Source of the DNA: Mesobacillus maritimus
GTDB lineage: Bacteria; Bacillota; Bacilli; Bacillales; Cytobacillaceae
Assembly (NCBI RefSeq): GCF_019749255.1
Contig: NZ_JACWFH010000019.1
Location: 1-64,000, forward strand
Direction of reading: 5' to 3'
DNA: 64,000 bases
Shown here: positions 18,309-26,795 of the stretch, piece after piece
Position numbering within the stretch: the first letter of the stretch is position 1
Layout of the letters: every line of letters starts with the position of its first letter
The notes under the pieces: generated by a model
Told to the model about the DNA's origin: nothing
Databases searched by the model: none
The model's input: the letters and a program-made list of their open reading frames with translations, nothing else
Position numbers and translations under genes: made by a program

Positions 18309-18424
18309 GCTCCTTCTCTAACCAATTTACTTATATTCTTTTGATTCATTTATAGCCTGTCCAAGTAGACTTCCTTTTCTGTATGTTTGGAAGTCCCTAG
18401 CATTGTTTTCTGAACTTCTTCGAG

Positions 18425-18862
18425 CTATTCCATCGGTTTATAATCTTCCATGATGATGGAAAGCAATCCCTTACTTGCGGCAGCCATTAGGTGGTCTTTA
18501 GAAACGGAGCGTTTTTCTTCTTTTCGAGACGGTGTGTTGTTCCTATACACATACTTTCTCCGGAGGATTCCTTTTTTCTGATTATAGAAAAGGACAAACC
18601 GTTTCAAGTTCGCTTTCACATCCGTATTCTTCCATGTGATATAAAAAACCTTTTCTTTCTCCCACTCTTCAACCGTAATCATTGAATACAGCAAATTTAA
18701 CTGCAGGATGTTGAAATCATTATTAAACACTTTAACATCCCGTTCGATGGTTACTTTTGGTTCGTTAATCGTCGGAAGATCTTCATCTGGAACACCAAAT
18801 TCCTTAAGCTTTTCAATCAGTTCATTATACGTAGTGATGTAAACCCTCTCCTCTACAGACAA
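18425..18862 (-). CDS. Protein of unknown function
   Basis: A 145-residue soluble protein with no signal peptide. It begins M-S-V-E-E-R-V-Y-I-T-T-Y-N-E-L. A basic patch (Q-K-K-G-I-L-R-R-K-Y-V-Y-R) in the middle suggests nucleic-acid or membrane-surface contact, but I recognise no family. Confidence 0.65.
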   Translation of the reverse strand: MSVEERVYITTYNELIEKLKEFGVPDEDLPTINEPKVTIERDVKVFNNDFNILQLNLLYSMITVEEWEKEKVFYITWKNTDVKANLKRFVLFYNQKKGILRRKYVYRNNTPSRKEEKRSVSKDHLMAAASKGLLSIIMEDYKPME

Positions 18863-18950
18863 TCATCTCTGTCACTTTATTTAGTGTACCTCATTTTTAG
18901 AGTTTTCCCTTATTCAACCATTAACATGACCCCAAATTTCCTTGGTCGAA

Positions 18951-18980
18951 GTGGGACATTGTACCTGTCCCTCTGTCCCA
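18951..18980. repeat. Dispersed palindromic repeat, copy 1
   Basis: A short element starting GTGGGACA and ending TGTCCCA, with an internal CCTGTCCC, forms a 7-bp inverted repeat. A near-identical copy is at 62444-62474 with only a few base differences. Both are intergenic. Confidence 0.7.
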
Positions 18981-18999
18981 ACTTATGCTGGATTGATAA

Positions 19000-19044
19000 T
19001 AAAAAGAAGTGTCCATTCGGACTTGTCGTCCTTTAGGACACTTC
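19000..19044 (-). terminator. Terminator of the UPF0316 gene
   Basis: GAAGTGTCC (19006-19014) pairs with GGACACTTC (19036-19044), with an inner GGAC/GTCC helix, and the U-run lies on the minus strand at the left end. Confidence 0.8.
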
Positions 19045-19047
19045 CTT

Positions 19048-19617
19048 CTATAGAGGCGTCGGGGCTTTGCCTGCTGCTTCGTTTTTTTGCTTATTTTTTC
19101 TATTTTTCTTCATGGCCTTTGTGATGTATCCACCTTTAAAGCTACGTGGTTCATAGGACACGATAAAGGCACTTGGTTCATAGGTACTAACAATCTTGAT
19201 AAATTCCTGTTCACGGTCACGTCTTGCGGTACAATCTAGACGAAATCGACGAGCATGATTCATTCCTTCTACTTCTGCGGTCGAAACACTGAAGCCTTCG
19301 TAACGCAAATGTTTTGCCAAGTCGTCATTCTTGTTCATGATATTCACTTCAATCGTAACAAAGCCAATTGCTAGCTTTTGCTCGATCATTTGACCTATAT
19401 ATAAACCTACACCGAAACCAATCGCATAGGCAGCCATATTTAAATAATTGGATAAATCGCTAAAAACAATTCCAAGTGCCACTACATAAATGACACCTTC
19501 AAGCATTCCAAGAGCGGCAGCTTTTTCTTTCATTCCTTTAACCATGGTGATTGTTCTTAATGTTAAAACAGGAACATAAATAAGTTGGGCAACAAAAATA
19601 ATTAGTGCTTGAAGCAT
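19048..19617 (-). CDS. yebE: UPF0316/DUF2179 membrane protein (YebE-like)
   Basis: A 189-residue protein with three N-terminal membrane helices (about residues 1-80) and a soluble DUF2179 domain (about 100-170). In Bacillus DUF2179 domains occur in YitT-type membrane proteins and stand-alone in YebE. A lysine-rich tail follows. The function is not established. Its own terminator follows immediately. Confidence 0.85.
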   Translation of the reverse strand: MLQALIIFVAQLIYVPVLTLRTITMVKGMKEKAAALGMLEGVIYVVALGIVFSDLSNYLNMAAYAIGFGVGLYIGQMIEQKLAIGFVTIEVNIMNKNDDLAKHLRYEGFSVSTAEVEGMNHARRFRLDCTARRDREQEFIKIVSTYEPSAFIVSYEPRSFKGGYITKAMKKNRKNKQKNEAAGKAPTPL

Positions 19618-20016
19618 TCTCCCACCTTCTTCCTAAAAAGTTCAACTTAAGTAGTGTAACAGGATTCATTCACTGAGGCTAGTGTTTCTCTTAGATTTTT
19701 GACCATTTTCTAATGTAAGGGGATTAAAGAACCATCTCATGGCTTGCCCGCGAGCTTCTATGACCATTCCCTTTGCTTTATGCTTATAAACATGAAAATA
19801 ATTTAAACAATATTTCTCCAGCATCCCACAGCAAACTCCCAGATTCGATAACAGAATTTATCCAAATATCAAGATATACCCAGATTTACCTCAATTCCCT
19901 ATGAAAATTGACGGTAAAAAGTCTCCCCGCTGACAAAGGAATTCACATACTTATCCTGAATTATCTACGCATAGGGTAATATCCCCAGCATCTTTTCGGA
20001 AAGGTAGTGATGAAGC
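19618..20016. other. Gene-free region
   Basis: 400 bp without a supported reading frame. The right end contains CATAGGGTA at about 19969-19977, resembling a sigma-K -10 element, but no -35 element is at the correct distance, so no promoter is claimed. Confidence 0.4.
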
Positions 20017-20307
20017 ATGTTATTTCTTAAGCTACAGCGAAAGGTCCCAGCTCGATCCAACAAATCCGAAGGTGATGAAGTGAAGGAGGTCATTCAATTA
20101 GTCCTCCACCGTGTAAAAGTGATGACGATGTTTCAAACAATGGAGAAAGTGAAAGGGGCAGCTGAAAAACTGGCGAACCTCACCAACTCCGCTAAACAGG
20201 GACGAAGCTTTGCTCGTTTAATCCGAATCCCAACCGAGGAAATGAAAAGAAGAGTCGGGGTATACTCCCCTGCGGCATTACAATTTATAGGTCCAGGTGA
20301 TCGTTAA
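20017..20307 (+). CDS. Small basic protein of unknown function
   Basis: A 96-residue, strongly basic protein (K-L-Q-R-K-V-P-A-R near the N-terminus). The middle is helical and Ala/Lys-rich, and the end reads Y-S-P-A-A-L-Q-F-I-G-P-G. An AAAGG-type ribosome site is about 15 bp upstream. Codon composition looks coding, but no family is recognised and no partner gene is adjacent. Could be a spore-associated small protein; this is a guess. Confidence 0.45.
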   Translation: MLFLKLQRKVPARSNKSEGDEVKEVIQLVLHRVKVMTMFQTMEKVKGAAEKLANLTNSAKQGRSFARLIRIPTEEMKRRVGVYSPAALQFIGPGDR

Positions 20308-20417
20308 AGAAATAAAGATAAAGGAAGGAGGAGATAGGCATATAAACGTACCCTAATGAACTCATACAATTTAATAATAGATAGATAAACCCTCATGCAG
20401 CGCTTGCTGCAGAAATG

Positions 20418-20442
20418 ACGCTTCCTCATTGGGAGCGTTTTT
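20418..20442 (+). terminator. Rho-independent terminator
   Basis: ACGCTTCC and GGGAGCGT form a short stem with a G-T pair followed by TTTTTAT. It lies downstream of the small basic protein gene. Confidence 0.65.
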
Positions 20443-20539
20443 ATTTGGAATCGGAAAAAGCCTCTAAGTCATGAATAGGAATACCTTGTCGTAAGTGCCA
20501 TCGTTTCTGCATATAAATCCTCATAAGGAGGGGATTCAT

Positions 20540-20683
20540 GTGTTAGGGTTATGGCTAACATTAATAGGTGCTATGAGCATTTTCTTTGCAATGCTTTACT
20601 TCTTCTTTATGTTTATTAGAGGCGCTGTCAATTCAGAAGATTCGAGTAGGGTTGATAAATTACCAGAAAAGGACTCATCTTAA
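20540..20683 (+). CDS. Single-pass small membrane protein
   Basis: A 47-residue protein with GTG start at 20540, eight bases after AAGGAGG. One long hydrophobic helix (L-W-L-T-L-I-G-A-M-S to F-M-F-I-R) is followed by a charged cytoplasmic tail. The longer upstream frame lacks a ribosome site. A strong terminator follows. Function unknown. Confidence 0.6.
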   Translation: MLGLWLTLIGAMSIFFAMLYFFFMFIRGAVNSEDSSRVDKLPEKDSS

Positions 20684-20688
20684 AGGAA

Positions 20689-20714
20689 AACGATGCGAAA
20701 TCGCATCGTTTTTT
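20689..20714 (+). terminator. Rho-independent terminator
   Basis: AACGATGCGA and TCGCATCGTT form a perfect 10-bp stem followed by TTTT. Confidence 0.85.
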
Positions 20715-20761
20715 AGTTATCTATTGGTTATTCCTTTTTCGTCATTCTCTACATTTCCCTC

Positions 20762-21676
20762 TCATTTCGTAAATTTGATGCTCTTAGAATTTGTGTCTAT
20801 GGTACATGTTACACCGAATGGAATCGTCGACATCGGGAAACAATGCCCCGATTGGATATTATACATGACCGGTTTTTTGTAATCTGATAGCAAATCTTTT
20901 AGCAGTTCAATCACCGTATAATGTATATCCTCTTTATTGTCACACTCTGCAAAGTCTCCAACGATTATTCCTGCAGCATCTTCTAATTTATTCGAATATT
21001 TGAGCTGATGCATCATGCGGTCCAATCTTCTTACACTTTCACCAATGTCTTCAATGAAGAGTATTTTCCCTTTTGTATCCATCTCATAAGGCGTTCCAAT
21101 CATTGAAGTGAGCAACGTCAAGTTCCCCCCGACAATGGTCCCTTCAGCATACCCTTCCACCATCACTTGAAAATCCTCGCCCTCTGGATTTTCAAGGAGG
21201 AGCTCCTCTTCCATCGTTAAGGCTGCTTCAAAGCTTCGTTTTGTAAAATCATCGAAATCATAGAGCATATTCGATTTCACCATCGGTCCATGGAACGTGA
21301 CAAGATCACACTTCTGATTAAAATTCACATGGAGATTTGTGACATCACTGTAGCCTACAAAGATCTTAGGATGGTTGCGAATCAACTCATAGTCTAGCTT
21401 ATCGACGATATGAGCACTTGTATCTCCACCTCGGATACACCAGATGGCTTTGATTTCGGGGTCGGCAAACATTTGATGGAGATCATCGGCTTTTTCTTGC
21501 CCTGTTCCCGCTGAATATCCATGAATCGAACGATAAGCTGTTTTCCCCATTTTTACTTTATAGCCCATGTTTTCAACAAGCTTTCTACATAAATCCGCTT
21601 CTTCTTTGGTTACTGGAGAGGATGGTGCGATAATTGCAACATTATCTCCTTTTGATAGTTGGTTTGGAAACTTCAT
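20762..21676 (-). CDS. S66 family LD-carboxypeptidase / MccF-like peptidase
   Basis: A 304-residue serine peptidase of family S66. Members cleave the L,D-bond of murein tripeptide/tetrapeptide (LdcA, YkfA) or detoxify microcin C-like compounds (MccF). The nucleophile serine is in V-G-Y-S-D-V-T-N, preceded by the I-R-G-G-D loop. The catalytic Glu is in F-I-E-D-I-G-E and the His in Q-S-G-H-C-F-P-M. There is no signal peptide, so it acts in the cytoplasm, consistent with peptidoglycan recycling. GAGGTGAACC precedes the start. Confidence 0.9.
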   Translation of the reverse strand: MKFPNQLSKGDNVAIIAPSSPVTKEEADLCRKLVENMGYKVKMGKTAYRSIHGYSAGTGQEKADDLHQMFADPEIKAIWCIRGGDTSAHIVDKLDYELIRNHPKIFVGYSDVTNLHVNFNQKCDLVTFHGPMVKSNMLYDFDDFTKRSFEAALTMEEELLLENPEGEDFQVMVEGYAEGTIVGGNLTLLTSMIGTPYEMDTKGKILFIEDIGESVRRLDRMMHQLKYSNKLEDAAGIIVGDFAECDNKEDIHYTVIELLKDLLSDYKKPVMYNIQSGHCFPMSTIPFGVTCTIDTNSKSIKFTK

Positions 21677-21889
21677 GGTTCACCTCACAAATAATAAAAA
21701 CATCGCTTACTTTTCTACCAATGCGCCCTCTCCTAACCATATAACGGGATAGGGAGGAAGATGACTGGAATTAAATAAACAGAAGGGAACAATTTTTACC
21801 CAAAACAGTAACATTCTAGGTAAATGGTGTTTCGGGAGAAGTAGTATAATTATTATGAGAGAAAAATACGTTTCTTTAGGAGTGTAACC

Positions 21890-22759
21890 ATGAGTGCGAA
21901 CCCTTCACTTATTGATATAATGCGTGGTCGACAGTCTATTCGGACATATAGGACAGAATCTCTTTCAGAATCAGACATGAATAAAATCAACACGTATCTA
22001 AACGAAAATCAGAATTTTGTTGGGCCCTTTGGTGGAACTGGCCGAGTTCATTTTGTCCTCGTAAACCACAATGTTACCGATAAAGGAATTAAACTTGGGA
22101 CATATGGTTTTATTAAAAATCCAAGAGCTTATTTGGTGGGGACCGCTATCAATGAAAAAATTGCCCTGGTTGAGTATGCGTATATCTTCCACCGAGCTAC
22201 TTTATTCCTAACACAGCTAGGGATTGGGACATGTTGGATGGGAGGTACTTTCAATCGCACTTCCTTTGAAGATGAAATTCAGTTAAACCGCGATGAATTT
22301 ATTCCATGTATTACACCACTTGGGTATCCAAAACAAAAACAACGGGTATTTGACAAAGCGTTGCGCTTTGCCGTCAAAGCAGACAATAAAAAACGCTGGG
22401 AACAGCTTTTTTATGATTCTACTTTTCTAACACCTTTAATCAAGGAGAATGCGGGACAATTGGAAATCCCCATTGAAATGGTCAGGCTAGGGCCATCTGC
22501 CTCAAATAAACAGCCGTGGAGACTTGTTCTTTCAGAAGACCGGCAACTATGCCATTTTTATATTCAACATACCCCTAATTATAGTTCAAGCTTAGGCTAT
22601 GATATGCAGCTACTAGATATGGGGATTGCGATGTGCCAGTTTGAATCAGCTTGCAGAGAACTGCAAATATCGGGAAACTGGCAAATTGACGACCCTCATC
22701 TCGAATCAGGAAATGAACAAATCGAATATATTGTAAGTTGGAAGCGTGAGAATAAATGA
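21890..22759 (+). CDS. Nitroreductase family protein
   Basis: A 289-residue flavin-type protein containing two related nitroreductase half-folds. The N-terminal R-G-R-Q-S-I-R-T-Y motif binds FMN phosphate in the family. The C-terminal A-S-N-K-Q-P-W-R-L-V segment is the usual second flavin contact. Bacillus homologues are annotated as nitroreductases of unknown substrate. Monocistronic with its own terminator. Confidence 0.82.
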   Translation: MSANPSLIDIMRGRQSIRTYRTESLSESDMNKINTYLNENQNFVGPFGGTGRVHFVLVNHNVTDKGIKLGTYGFIKNPRAYLVGTAINEKIALVEYAYIFHRATLFLTQLGIGTCWMGGTFNRTSFEDEIQLNRDEFIPCITPLGYPKQKQRVFDKALRFAVKADNKKRWEQLFYDSTFLTPLIKENAGQLEIPIEMVRLGPSASNKQPWRLVLSEDRQLCHFYIQHTPNYSSSLGYDMQLLDMGIAMCQFESACRELQISGNWQIDDPHLESGNEQIEYIVSWKRENK

Positions 22760-22765
22760 ACGAAA

Positions 22766-22807
22766 AAAAGACAGGCTTACCGGTGAATAGGTATGCCTGT
22801 CTTTTAT
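22766..22807 (+). terminator. Rho-independent terminator
   Basis: AAAAGACAGGC and GCCTGTCTTTT form an 11-bp stem just after the nitroreductase gene. Confidence 0.85.
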
Positions 22808-22874
22808 ATATAGAGCCTGTATTACTATTCAGCTATTTGTAAAAAGGGACTATTCAACATGCTCGTGATTCTGT

Positions 22875-23057
22875 TTACTGAAAAGGACCTATGTTACTTC
22901 CGCCAAAATCTTTCCGTGTTTGTGCATCTACTTCTGCCATTTTATCAAGTTGTTTATCTGTACTGCCTTCGGGTGGAACCATTCCTGACTTTTTTTCAAA
23001 ATAAACGGCAATGGCACCGATTAATACAACTGGAGCAAGGATGATTAACCAAAGCAT
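22875..23057 (-). CDS. Small single-pass membrane protein
   Basis: 60 residues. One N-terminal membrane helix (M-L-W-L-I-I-L-A-P-V-V-L-I-G-A-I-A-V-Y-F) is followed by an acidic/basic soluble tail containing a G-G-S-N-I-G-P end. A GGAAGGTG site precedes the start. Function unknown. Confidence 0.6.
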   Translation of the reverse strand: MLWLIILAPVVLIGAIAVYFEKKSGMVPPEGSTDKQLDKMAEVDAQTRKDFGGSNIGPFQ

Positions 23058-23258
23058 TGAACAACACCTTCCATTTCCACTATTTGTTAATTTTATTATA
23101 CCATTGATTCTATCGGGGAAAACTTTCTTCGCCCTGCCTAATCAGAAAAATATAATTTGTTCGAATAGAACTTCAGATCAGCACTATATATCTATGAAGG
23201 AACCTTTTTCACTCATGAGAAAAACTGTAAAAAACTTAAAATTTTTTTCTATTTCCTC

Positions 23259-23287
23259 TTGCTATTTTTATTTTGTGTTGTTACATT
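23259..23287 (+). promoter_or_regulatory. Candidate promoter for the polyamine operon leader
   Basis: TTGCTA and TACATT hexamers are separated by 17 bp, each matching consensus at 4 of 6 positions. The position, about 100 bp before the first leader hairpin, would make a leader of about 550 nt. Confidence 0.35.
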
Positions 23288-23399
23288 ATAGAAAGCGTTA
23301 ATTGGAAAGCTAATATTCAATGTATTGGGGTCTTTCCAGCAGATAATTTTGACCACTTTTTTATATAAAGTTAAGGCCATACGGACAGCCGGGTCAAAT

Positions 23400-23720
23400 G
23401 CCGATTGGCAACTTAGTTTGCCTTATTGATTGAGTTAAAAGCTCAAATTTTATAAGTTGGTTACTTTACAACCAGTGCGCATGCACACAACTTGTGAAAC
23501 GGTCAATAAGAGTACTTAGTAATTATTTGCTATATAGACTCTGAGTCCTATTATGATATAGATTGAATATTAAAAAGCTTCCTTCTAAGCATGTCCTTAT
23601 GCTCTTTTTAGGGACGGTTACATATTTGCATTGTAAGGATAACTATGCCTTTTTAATATTGATTATATCTAAAGCAAGTGTTGTGCGCGATTATGCGTTT
23701 TGCACATGCTTTTTTTTGTT
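23400..23720 (+). ncRNA. Candidate structured leader RNA with terminator, upstream of the polyamine operon
   Basis: No gene lies between 23058 and 23842, but the plus strand is dense in helices. GGCAA/TTGCC pair at 23407-23422 and TTGAG/CTCAA at 23430-23446. A three-way junction is closed by AAGTTG/CAACTT (23454-23459 with 23488-23493) and contains a GTGC-GCAT-GCAC hairpin. A long-range pairing of ~20 bp joins 23555-23578 to 23647-23669. A terminator-like stem (AAGC..GTGC with GCAC..GCTT) is followed by eight T at 23672-23718. I do not recognise any known riboswitch consensus. It may be a regulatory leader or an independent small RNA. Confidence 0.4.
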
Positions 23721-23760
23721 GTTTAAAAACTGATTGAGTGGGTATGGCAAAAGACAGTTA

Positions 23761-23784
23761 ACCTAGTAGACTTCCCTACTAGGT
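23761..23784 (+). promoter_or_regulatory. Hairpin near the start of the polyamine operon
   Basis: ACCTAGTAG and CTACTAGGT form a perfect 9-bp stem with a 6-nt loop, about 60 bp before the start codon. It lacks a T-run directly after it, so it may be a second regulatory hairpin rather than a terminator. Confidence 0.5.
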
Positions 23785-23842
23785 GTCAGGAAGCTTGAGC
23801 TCTTTTTAGTTGCAAAAATCTATTATGTTAGGGGTTTTTATT

Positions 23843-25069
23843 ATGGGAAAAGCGCTTATTATCGGTTGTGGAGGAGTGGCATCTGTTGCCATCCACAAAT
23901 GTGTTCAAAACAGTGAGGTCTTCGAAGAAATTTGTATCGCAAGCCGTACAAAATCGAAATGTGATGATCTTAAAGCGAAACTAGATGGTGGAAAAACAAA
24001 AATTACAACTGCACAAGTTGATGCAAATAATGTAGATGAGCTTATCGCGCTTATTGAAGAAGTAAAACCTGATATCGTTATGAACCTGGCATTGCCATAC
24101 CAAGATCTAACAATCATGGATGCTTGTCTAGCAACAAAGACACATTATATGGATACAGCAAACTATGAGCCAGAAGATACTGCAAAGTTCGAATACAAAT
24201 GGCAGTGGGAGTATAAAGAGCGCTTTGAAAAAGCTGGAATTACTGCTCTTTTAGGTAGCGGTTTTGACCCAGGCGTAACAGGTGTATTCTCTGCTCACGC
24301 ATTAAAGCATCATTTCGATGAAATTGAATATATCGATATTCTTGACTGTAACGCTGGCGACCATGGCTACCCATTCGCTACAAACTTCAACCCTGAAATC
24401 AATATCCGTGAAGTATCAGCAAACGGAAGATACTGGGAAAACGGTGAGTGGATTGAGACTGAGCCAATGGAGATCAAACGCGTCTACAACTTCCCTGAAG
24501 TTGGCGAAAAAGACATGTACTTGTTGTACCATGAGGAACTTGAATCTCTTGCGAAAAACGTACCAGGTCTTAAGCGTATCCGTTTCTTCATGACATTTGG
24601 CCAAAGCTACCTTACTCACTTAAAAGCACTTGAAAATGTTGGCATGACTTCCATCGAGCCAATTGAATTTGAAGGAAAGCAAATCATTCCACTTCAGTTC
24701 TTGAAAGCTGTCTTACCTGACCCAGCTTCACTTGGACCACGCACAGTTGGAAAAACCAATATCGGTTGTATTTTCCAAGGGAAAAAGGATGGAAAAGATA
24801 AAACTTATTACGTATACAATGTTTGTGACCACCAAGCTTGCTATGCAGAAGTTGGTTCTCAAGCGGTATCTTACACAACAGGCGTTCCTGCAATGATTGG
24901 TGCAATGATGATCATGACTGGAAAATGGAATAAGCCAGGCGTATTCAATATTGAAGAATTTGATCCAGATCCATTCATGGAAGCATTAAACAAATGGGGC
25001 CTTCCATGGCAAGAAGATCTGAACCCAACTCTTGTTGACGATCCTAAGAAAGTAAAAGAGTACGTATAA
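23843..25069 (+). CDS. Carboxynorspermidine/carboxyspermidine dehydrogenase
   Basis: A 408-residue saccharopine-dehydrogenase-like enzyme. It condenses aspartate semialdehyde with a diamine (diaminopropane or putrescine) and reduces the imine with NADPH to carboxynorspermidine or carboxyspermidine. The N-terminal Rossmann motif is I-I-G-C-G-G-V-A-S-V-A, and the family motif G-S-G-F-D-P-G-V-T-G is intact. The start was moved to ATG 23843 (M-G-K-A-L-I), after AGGGG, because the upstream start has no ribosome site. The decarboxylase gene follows after 4 bp. Confidence 0.93.
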   Translation: MGKALIIGCGGVASVAIHKCVQNSEVFEEICIASRTKSKCDDLKAKLDGGKTKITTAQVDANNVDELIALIEEVKPDIVMNLALPYQDLTIMDACLATKTHYMDTANYEPEDTAKFEYKWQWEYKERFEKAGITALLGSGFDPGVTGVFSAHALKHHFDEIEYIDILDCNAGDHGYPFATNFNPEINIREVSANGRYWENGEWIETEPMEIKRVYNFPEVGEKDMYLLYHEELESLAKNVPGLKRIRFFMTFGQSYLTHLKALENVGMTSIEPIEFEGKQIIPLQFLKAVLPDPASLGPRTVGKTNIGCIFQGKKDGKDKTYYVYNVCDHQACYAEVGSQAVSYTTGVPAMIGAMMIMTGKWNKPGVFNIEEFDPDPFMEALNKWGLPWQEDLNPTLVDDPKKVKEYV

Positions 25070-25073
25070 GAAG

Positions 25074-26201
25074 ATGAAGTTTGAAGAATTGCCAACCCCT
25101 TGTTATGTAGTCGACGAGGCGCTTGTAGAAAAGAATCTTAACATCCTAAAGGGTGTCATGGACCGCACAGGTTGTAAGATTGTTTTAGCACAAAAAGCCT
25201 TCTCAATGACTACCATGTATCCACTTATTGCAGAGTACTTAACGGGCACGACTGCAAGCGGGCTTTTCGAAGCCCGCCTTGGTTACGAGGAAATGGGAAA
25301 AGAAAATCACGTCTTCTCCCCTGCTTATCGCGAGGATGAAATTGACGAAATCATCTCCATTTGTGACCATATTATCTTTAACTCTTTCTCCCAATTGGAG
25401 AAATTTAAACAAAAAGCGTTGGATGCAGGCCGAAGTGTCGGTTTGCGTATTAATCCTGAATGCTCAACACAAGTTGGCCATGATATTTATGATCCCTGCA
25501 CAACAGGTTCCCGATTTGGGGTAACAAAAGAGCATTTTCGTCCTGATAGGCTAGACGGTGTGGATGGACTTCATTTCCACACATTATGTCAGCAAAACTC
25601 AGACGATTTGGAAACCACGCTAAACGCTATCGAAGAAAAGTTCGGTGAATGGTTACCGCAAATGAAATGGATTAATTTCGGTGGCGGTCATCATATTACG
25701 AGAGAAGATTATGATCTCTCTAAACTCGAAGCTTGTATTAAAAGAATGCAAGACAAATATGGTTTAGAGGTTTACCTTGAGCCAGGTGAAGCAGTTGCCT
25801 TAGATGCAGGGTACTTAGTGACAACGGTCCTTGATACGATTGAAAATGGAATGGAAATTGCCATTCTTGATACTTCTGCATCTTGTCATATGCCAGATGT
25901 ATTGGAAATGCCCTATCGTCCTCCCCTCTTCGGTTCTGGAGAAGTTGGCGAAAAGCCATTTATGTATCGACTTGGTGGTCAAACCTGTTTAACAGGCGAT
26001 GTAATTGGTGATTACTCCTTTGATCAACCATTAAAAAGCGGCGACCGCTTAGTATTTGGTGATATGGCAATTTACTCTATGGTGAAAAACACCACATTTA
26101 ACGGCATGCCTTTACCGGCCATCGCCGTTAAAAAGACAGATGGAGATTGTCAGGTTGTCCGCCAATTTGGCTACCAAGATTTTAAAGTAAGATTGGCTTA
26201 A
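25074..26201 (+). CDS. nspC: Carboxynorspermidine decarboxylase
   Basis: A 375-residue fold-type III (alanine-racemase-like) PLP decarboxylase that converts carboxy(nor)spermidine to (nor)spermidine. The PLP lysine is K42 in L-A-Q-K-A-F-S-M. The glycine-rich phosphate site is N-F-G-G-G-H-H, and the C-terminal substrate cysteine/aspartate region reads C-L-T-G-D-V-I-G-D-Y. It forms a two-gene operon with the dehydrogenase. This aspartate-semialdehyde route differs from the SpeE aminopropyl-transfer route of B. subtilis. Confidence 0.94.
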   Translation: MKFEELPTPCYVVDEALVEKNLNILKGVMDRTGCKIVLAQKAFSMTTMYPLIAEYLTGTTASGLFEARLGYEEMGKENHVFSPAYREDEIDEIISICDHIIFNSFSQLEKFKQKALDAGRSVGLRINPECSTQVGHDIYDPCTTGSRFGVTKEHFRPDRLDGVDGLHFHTLCQQNSDDLETTLNAIEEKFGEWLPQMKWINFGGGHHITREDYDLSKLEACIKRMQDKYGLEVYLEPGEAVALDAGYLVTTVLDTIENGMEIAILDTSASCHMPDVLEMPYRPPLFGSGEVGEKPFMYRLGGQTCLTGDVIGDYSFDQPLKSGDRLVFGDMAIYSMVKNTTFNGMPLPAIAVKKTDGDCQVVRQFGYQDFKVRLA

Positions 26202-26238
26202 GCTTTTTATATCAAGCTATATATATATAGGAAGATTT

Positions 26239-26270
26239 AAAACCAGATTCGCTCTTGAATCTGGTTTTTT
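26239..26270 (+). terminator. Terminator of the polyamine operon
   Basis: AAAACCAGATTC and GAATCTGGTTTT form a perfect 12-bp stem with a T-run. Confidence 0.9.
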
Positions 26271-26473
26271 ATATGTCTTAAATGACTGATTAGGAGTTTT
26301 ATGTTTTACGTTAATGAGTTAATAGGAAACTACTAACTTAGAAAAGAATGTCTTTTATTTTCCCATGAAGTTCAGTTACAAAACCTCGTTTTCCACTTCT
26401 TACGAAAAACCAACCTAAATGCTTGTAAAAATTGTCCTCTAATCACGACCACTAATCATCCTGCAGGAGAACC

Positions 26474-26499
26474 AAAAAAACTCGATCCTGTGGACCGAG
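26474..26499 (-). terminator. Terminator of the glutaredoxin-like gene
   Basis: CTCGGTCC-ACA-GGATCGAG on the minus strand is an 8-bp stem with one G-T pair followed by seven T, 41 bp beyond the stop codon. Confidence 0.85.
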
Positions 26500-26540
26500 C
26501 TTTTGGTTGCAGCGAGAAGCATCAAATGCTCCTCCCTCCC

Positions 26541-26771
26541 CTATTTCACAAGTTTCATAAGCTTTTCTGGATCAAAGCCGAGGACCCACTCACCATTTAC
26601 CTTTGTTTGTGGTACACCCATCTGGCCAGTTTCTTCAACAAGCTTTCGAGCTGCGACAGGGTCTGTCTGCACATTTACTTCTTTGTATGATAATCCTTGA
26701 GCCTCAAGGAATTCTTTCATCATTGTGCAGTACGGTCAAGTATTGGTTGAATACACAGTAATATCATTCAT
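26541..26771 (-). CDS. Selenocysteine-containing glutaredoxin-like protein (in-frame TGA)
   Basis: A 76-residue glutaredoxin/NrdH-like thiol-disulfide oxidoreductase that is continuous only if the TGA at 26738-26736 is read through. It starts at ATG 26771 after GGAGGG with M-N-D-I-T-V-Y-S-T-N-T-[TGA]-P-Y-C-T. The C-P-Y-C active site of the family is therefore U-P-Y-C with U12. The rest is intact: G-V-P-Q-T cis-proline loop and L-G-F-D-P-E-K end. A SECIS-like hairpin follows the TGA. Conventional calling would start at M17 and lose the active site. A Cys-to-stop mutation is the alternative, but the second identical case at 44066 argues against it. Confidence 0.85.
26694..26710 (-). promoter_or_regulatory. 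SECIS-like hairpin of the glutaredoxin-like gene
   Basis: On the minus strand TCCTTGA and TCAAGGA form a perfect 7-bp stem with apical loop GGC. The loop begins 32 nt after the TGA and has G first. That satisfies the bacterial SECIS rule as I know it (loop 16-37 nt from UGA, G within its first two bases). Confidence 0.8.
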
Positions 26772-26795
26772 TTGGTTTCCCTCCTTCCACTTTTT

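Noticed and set aside
19960-19980. Sigma-K-type promoter before the gene at 20017
   Set aside because: The CATAGGGTA -10 match has no AC element at the required 16-17 bp spacing.
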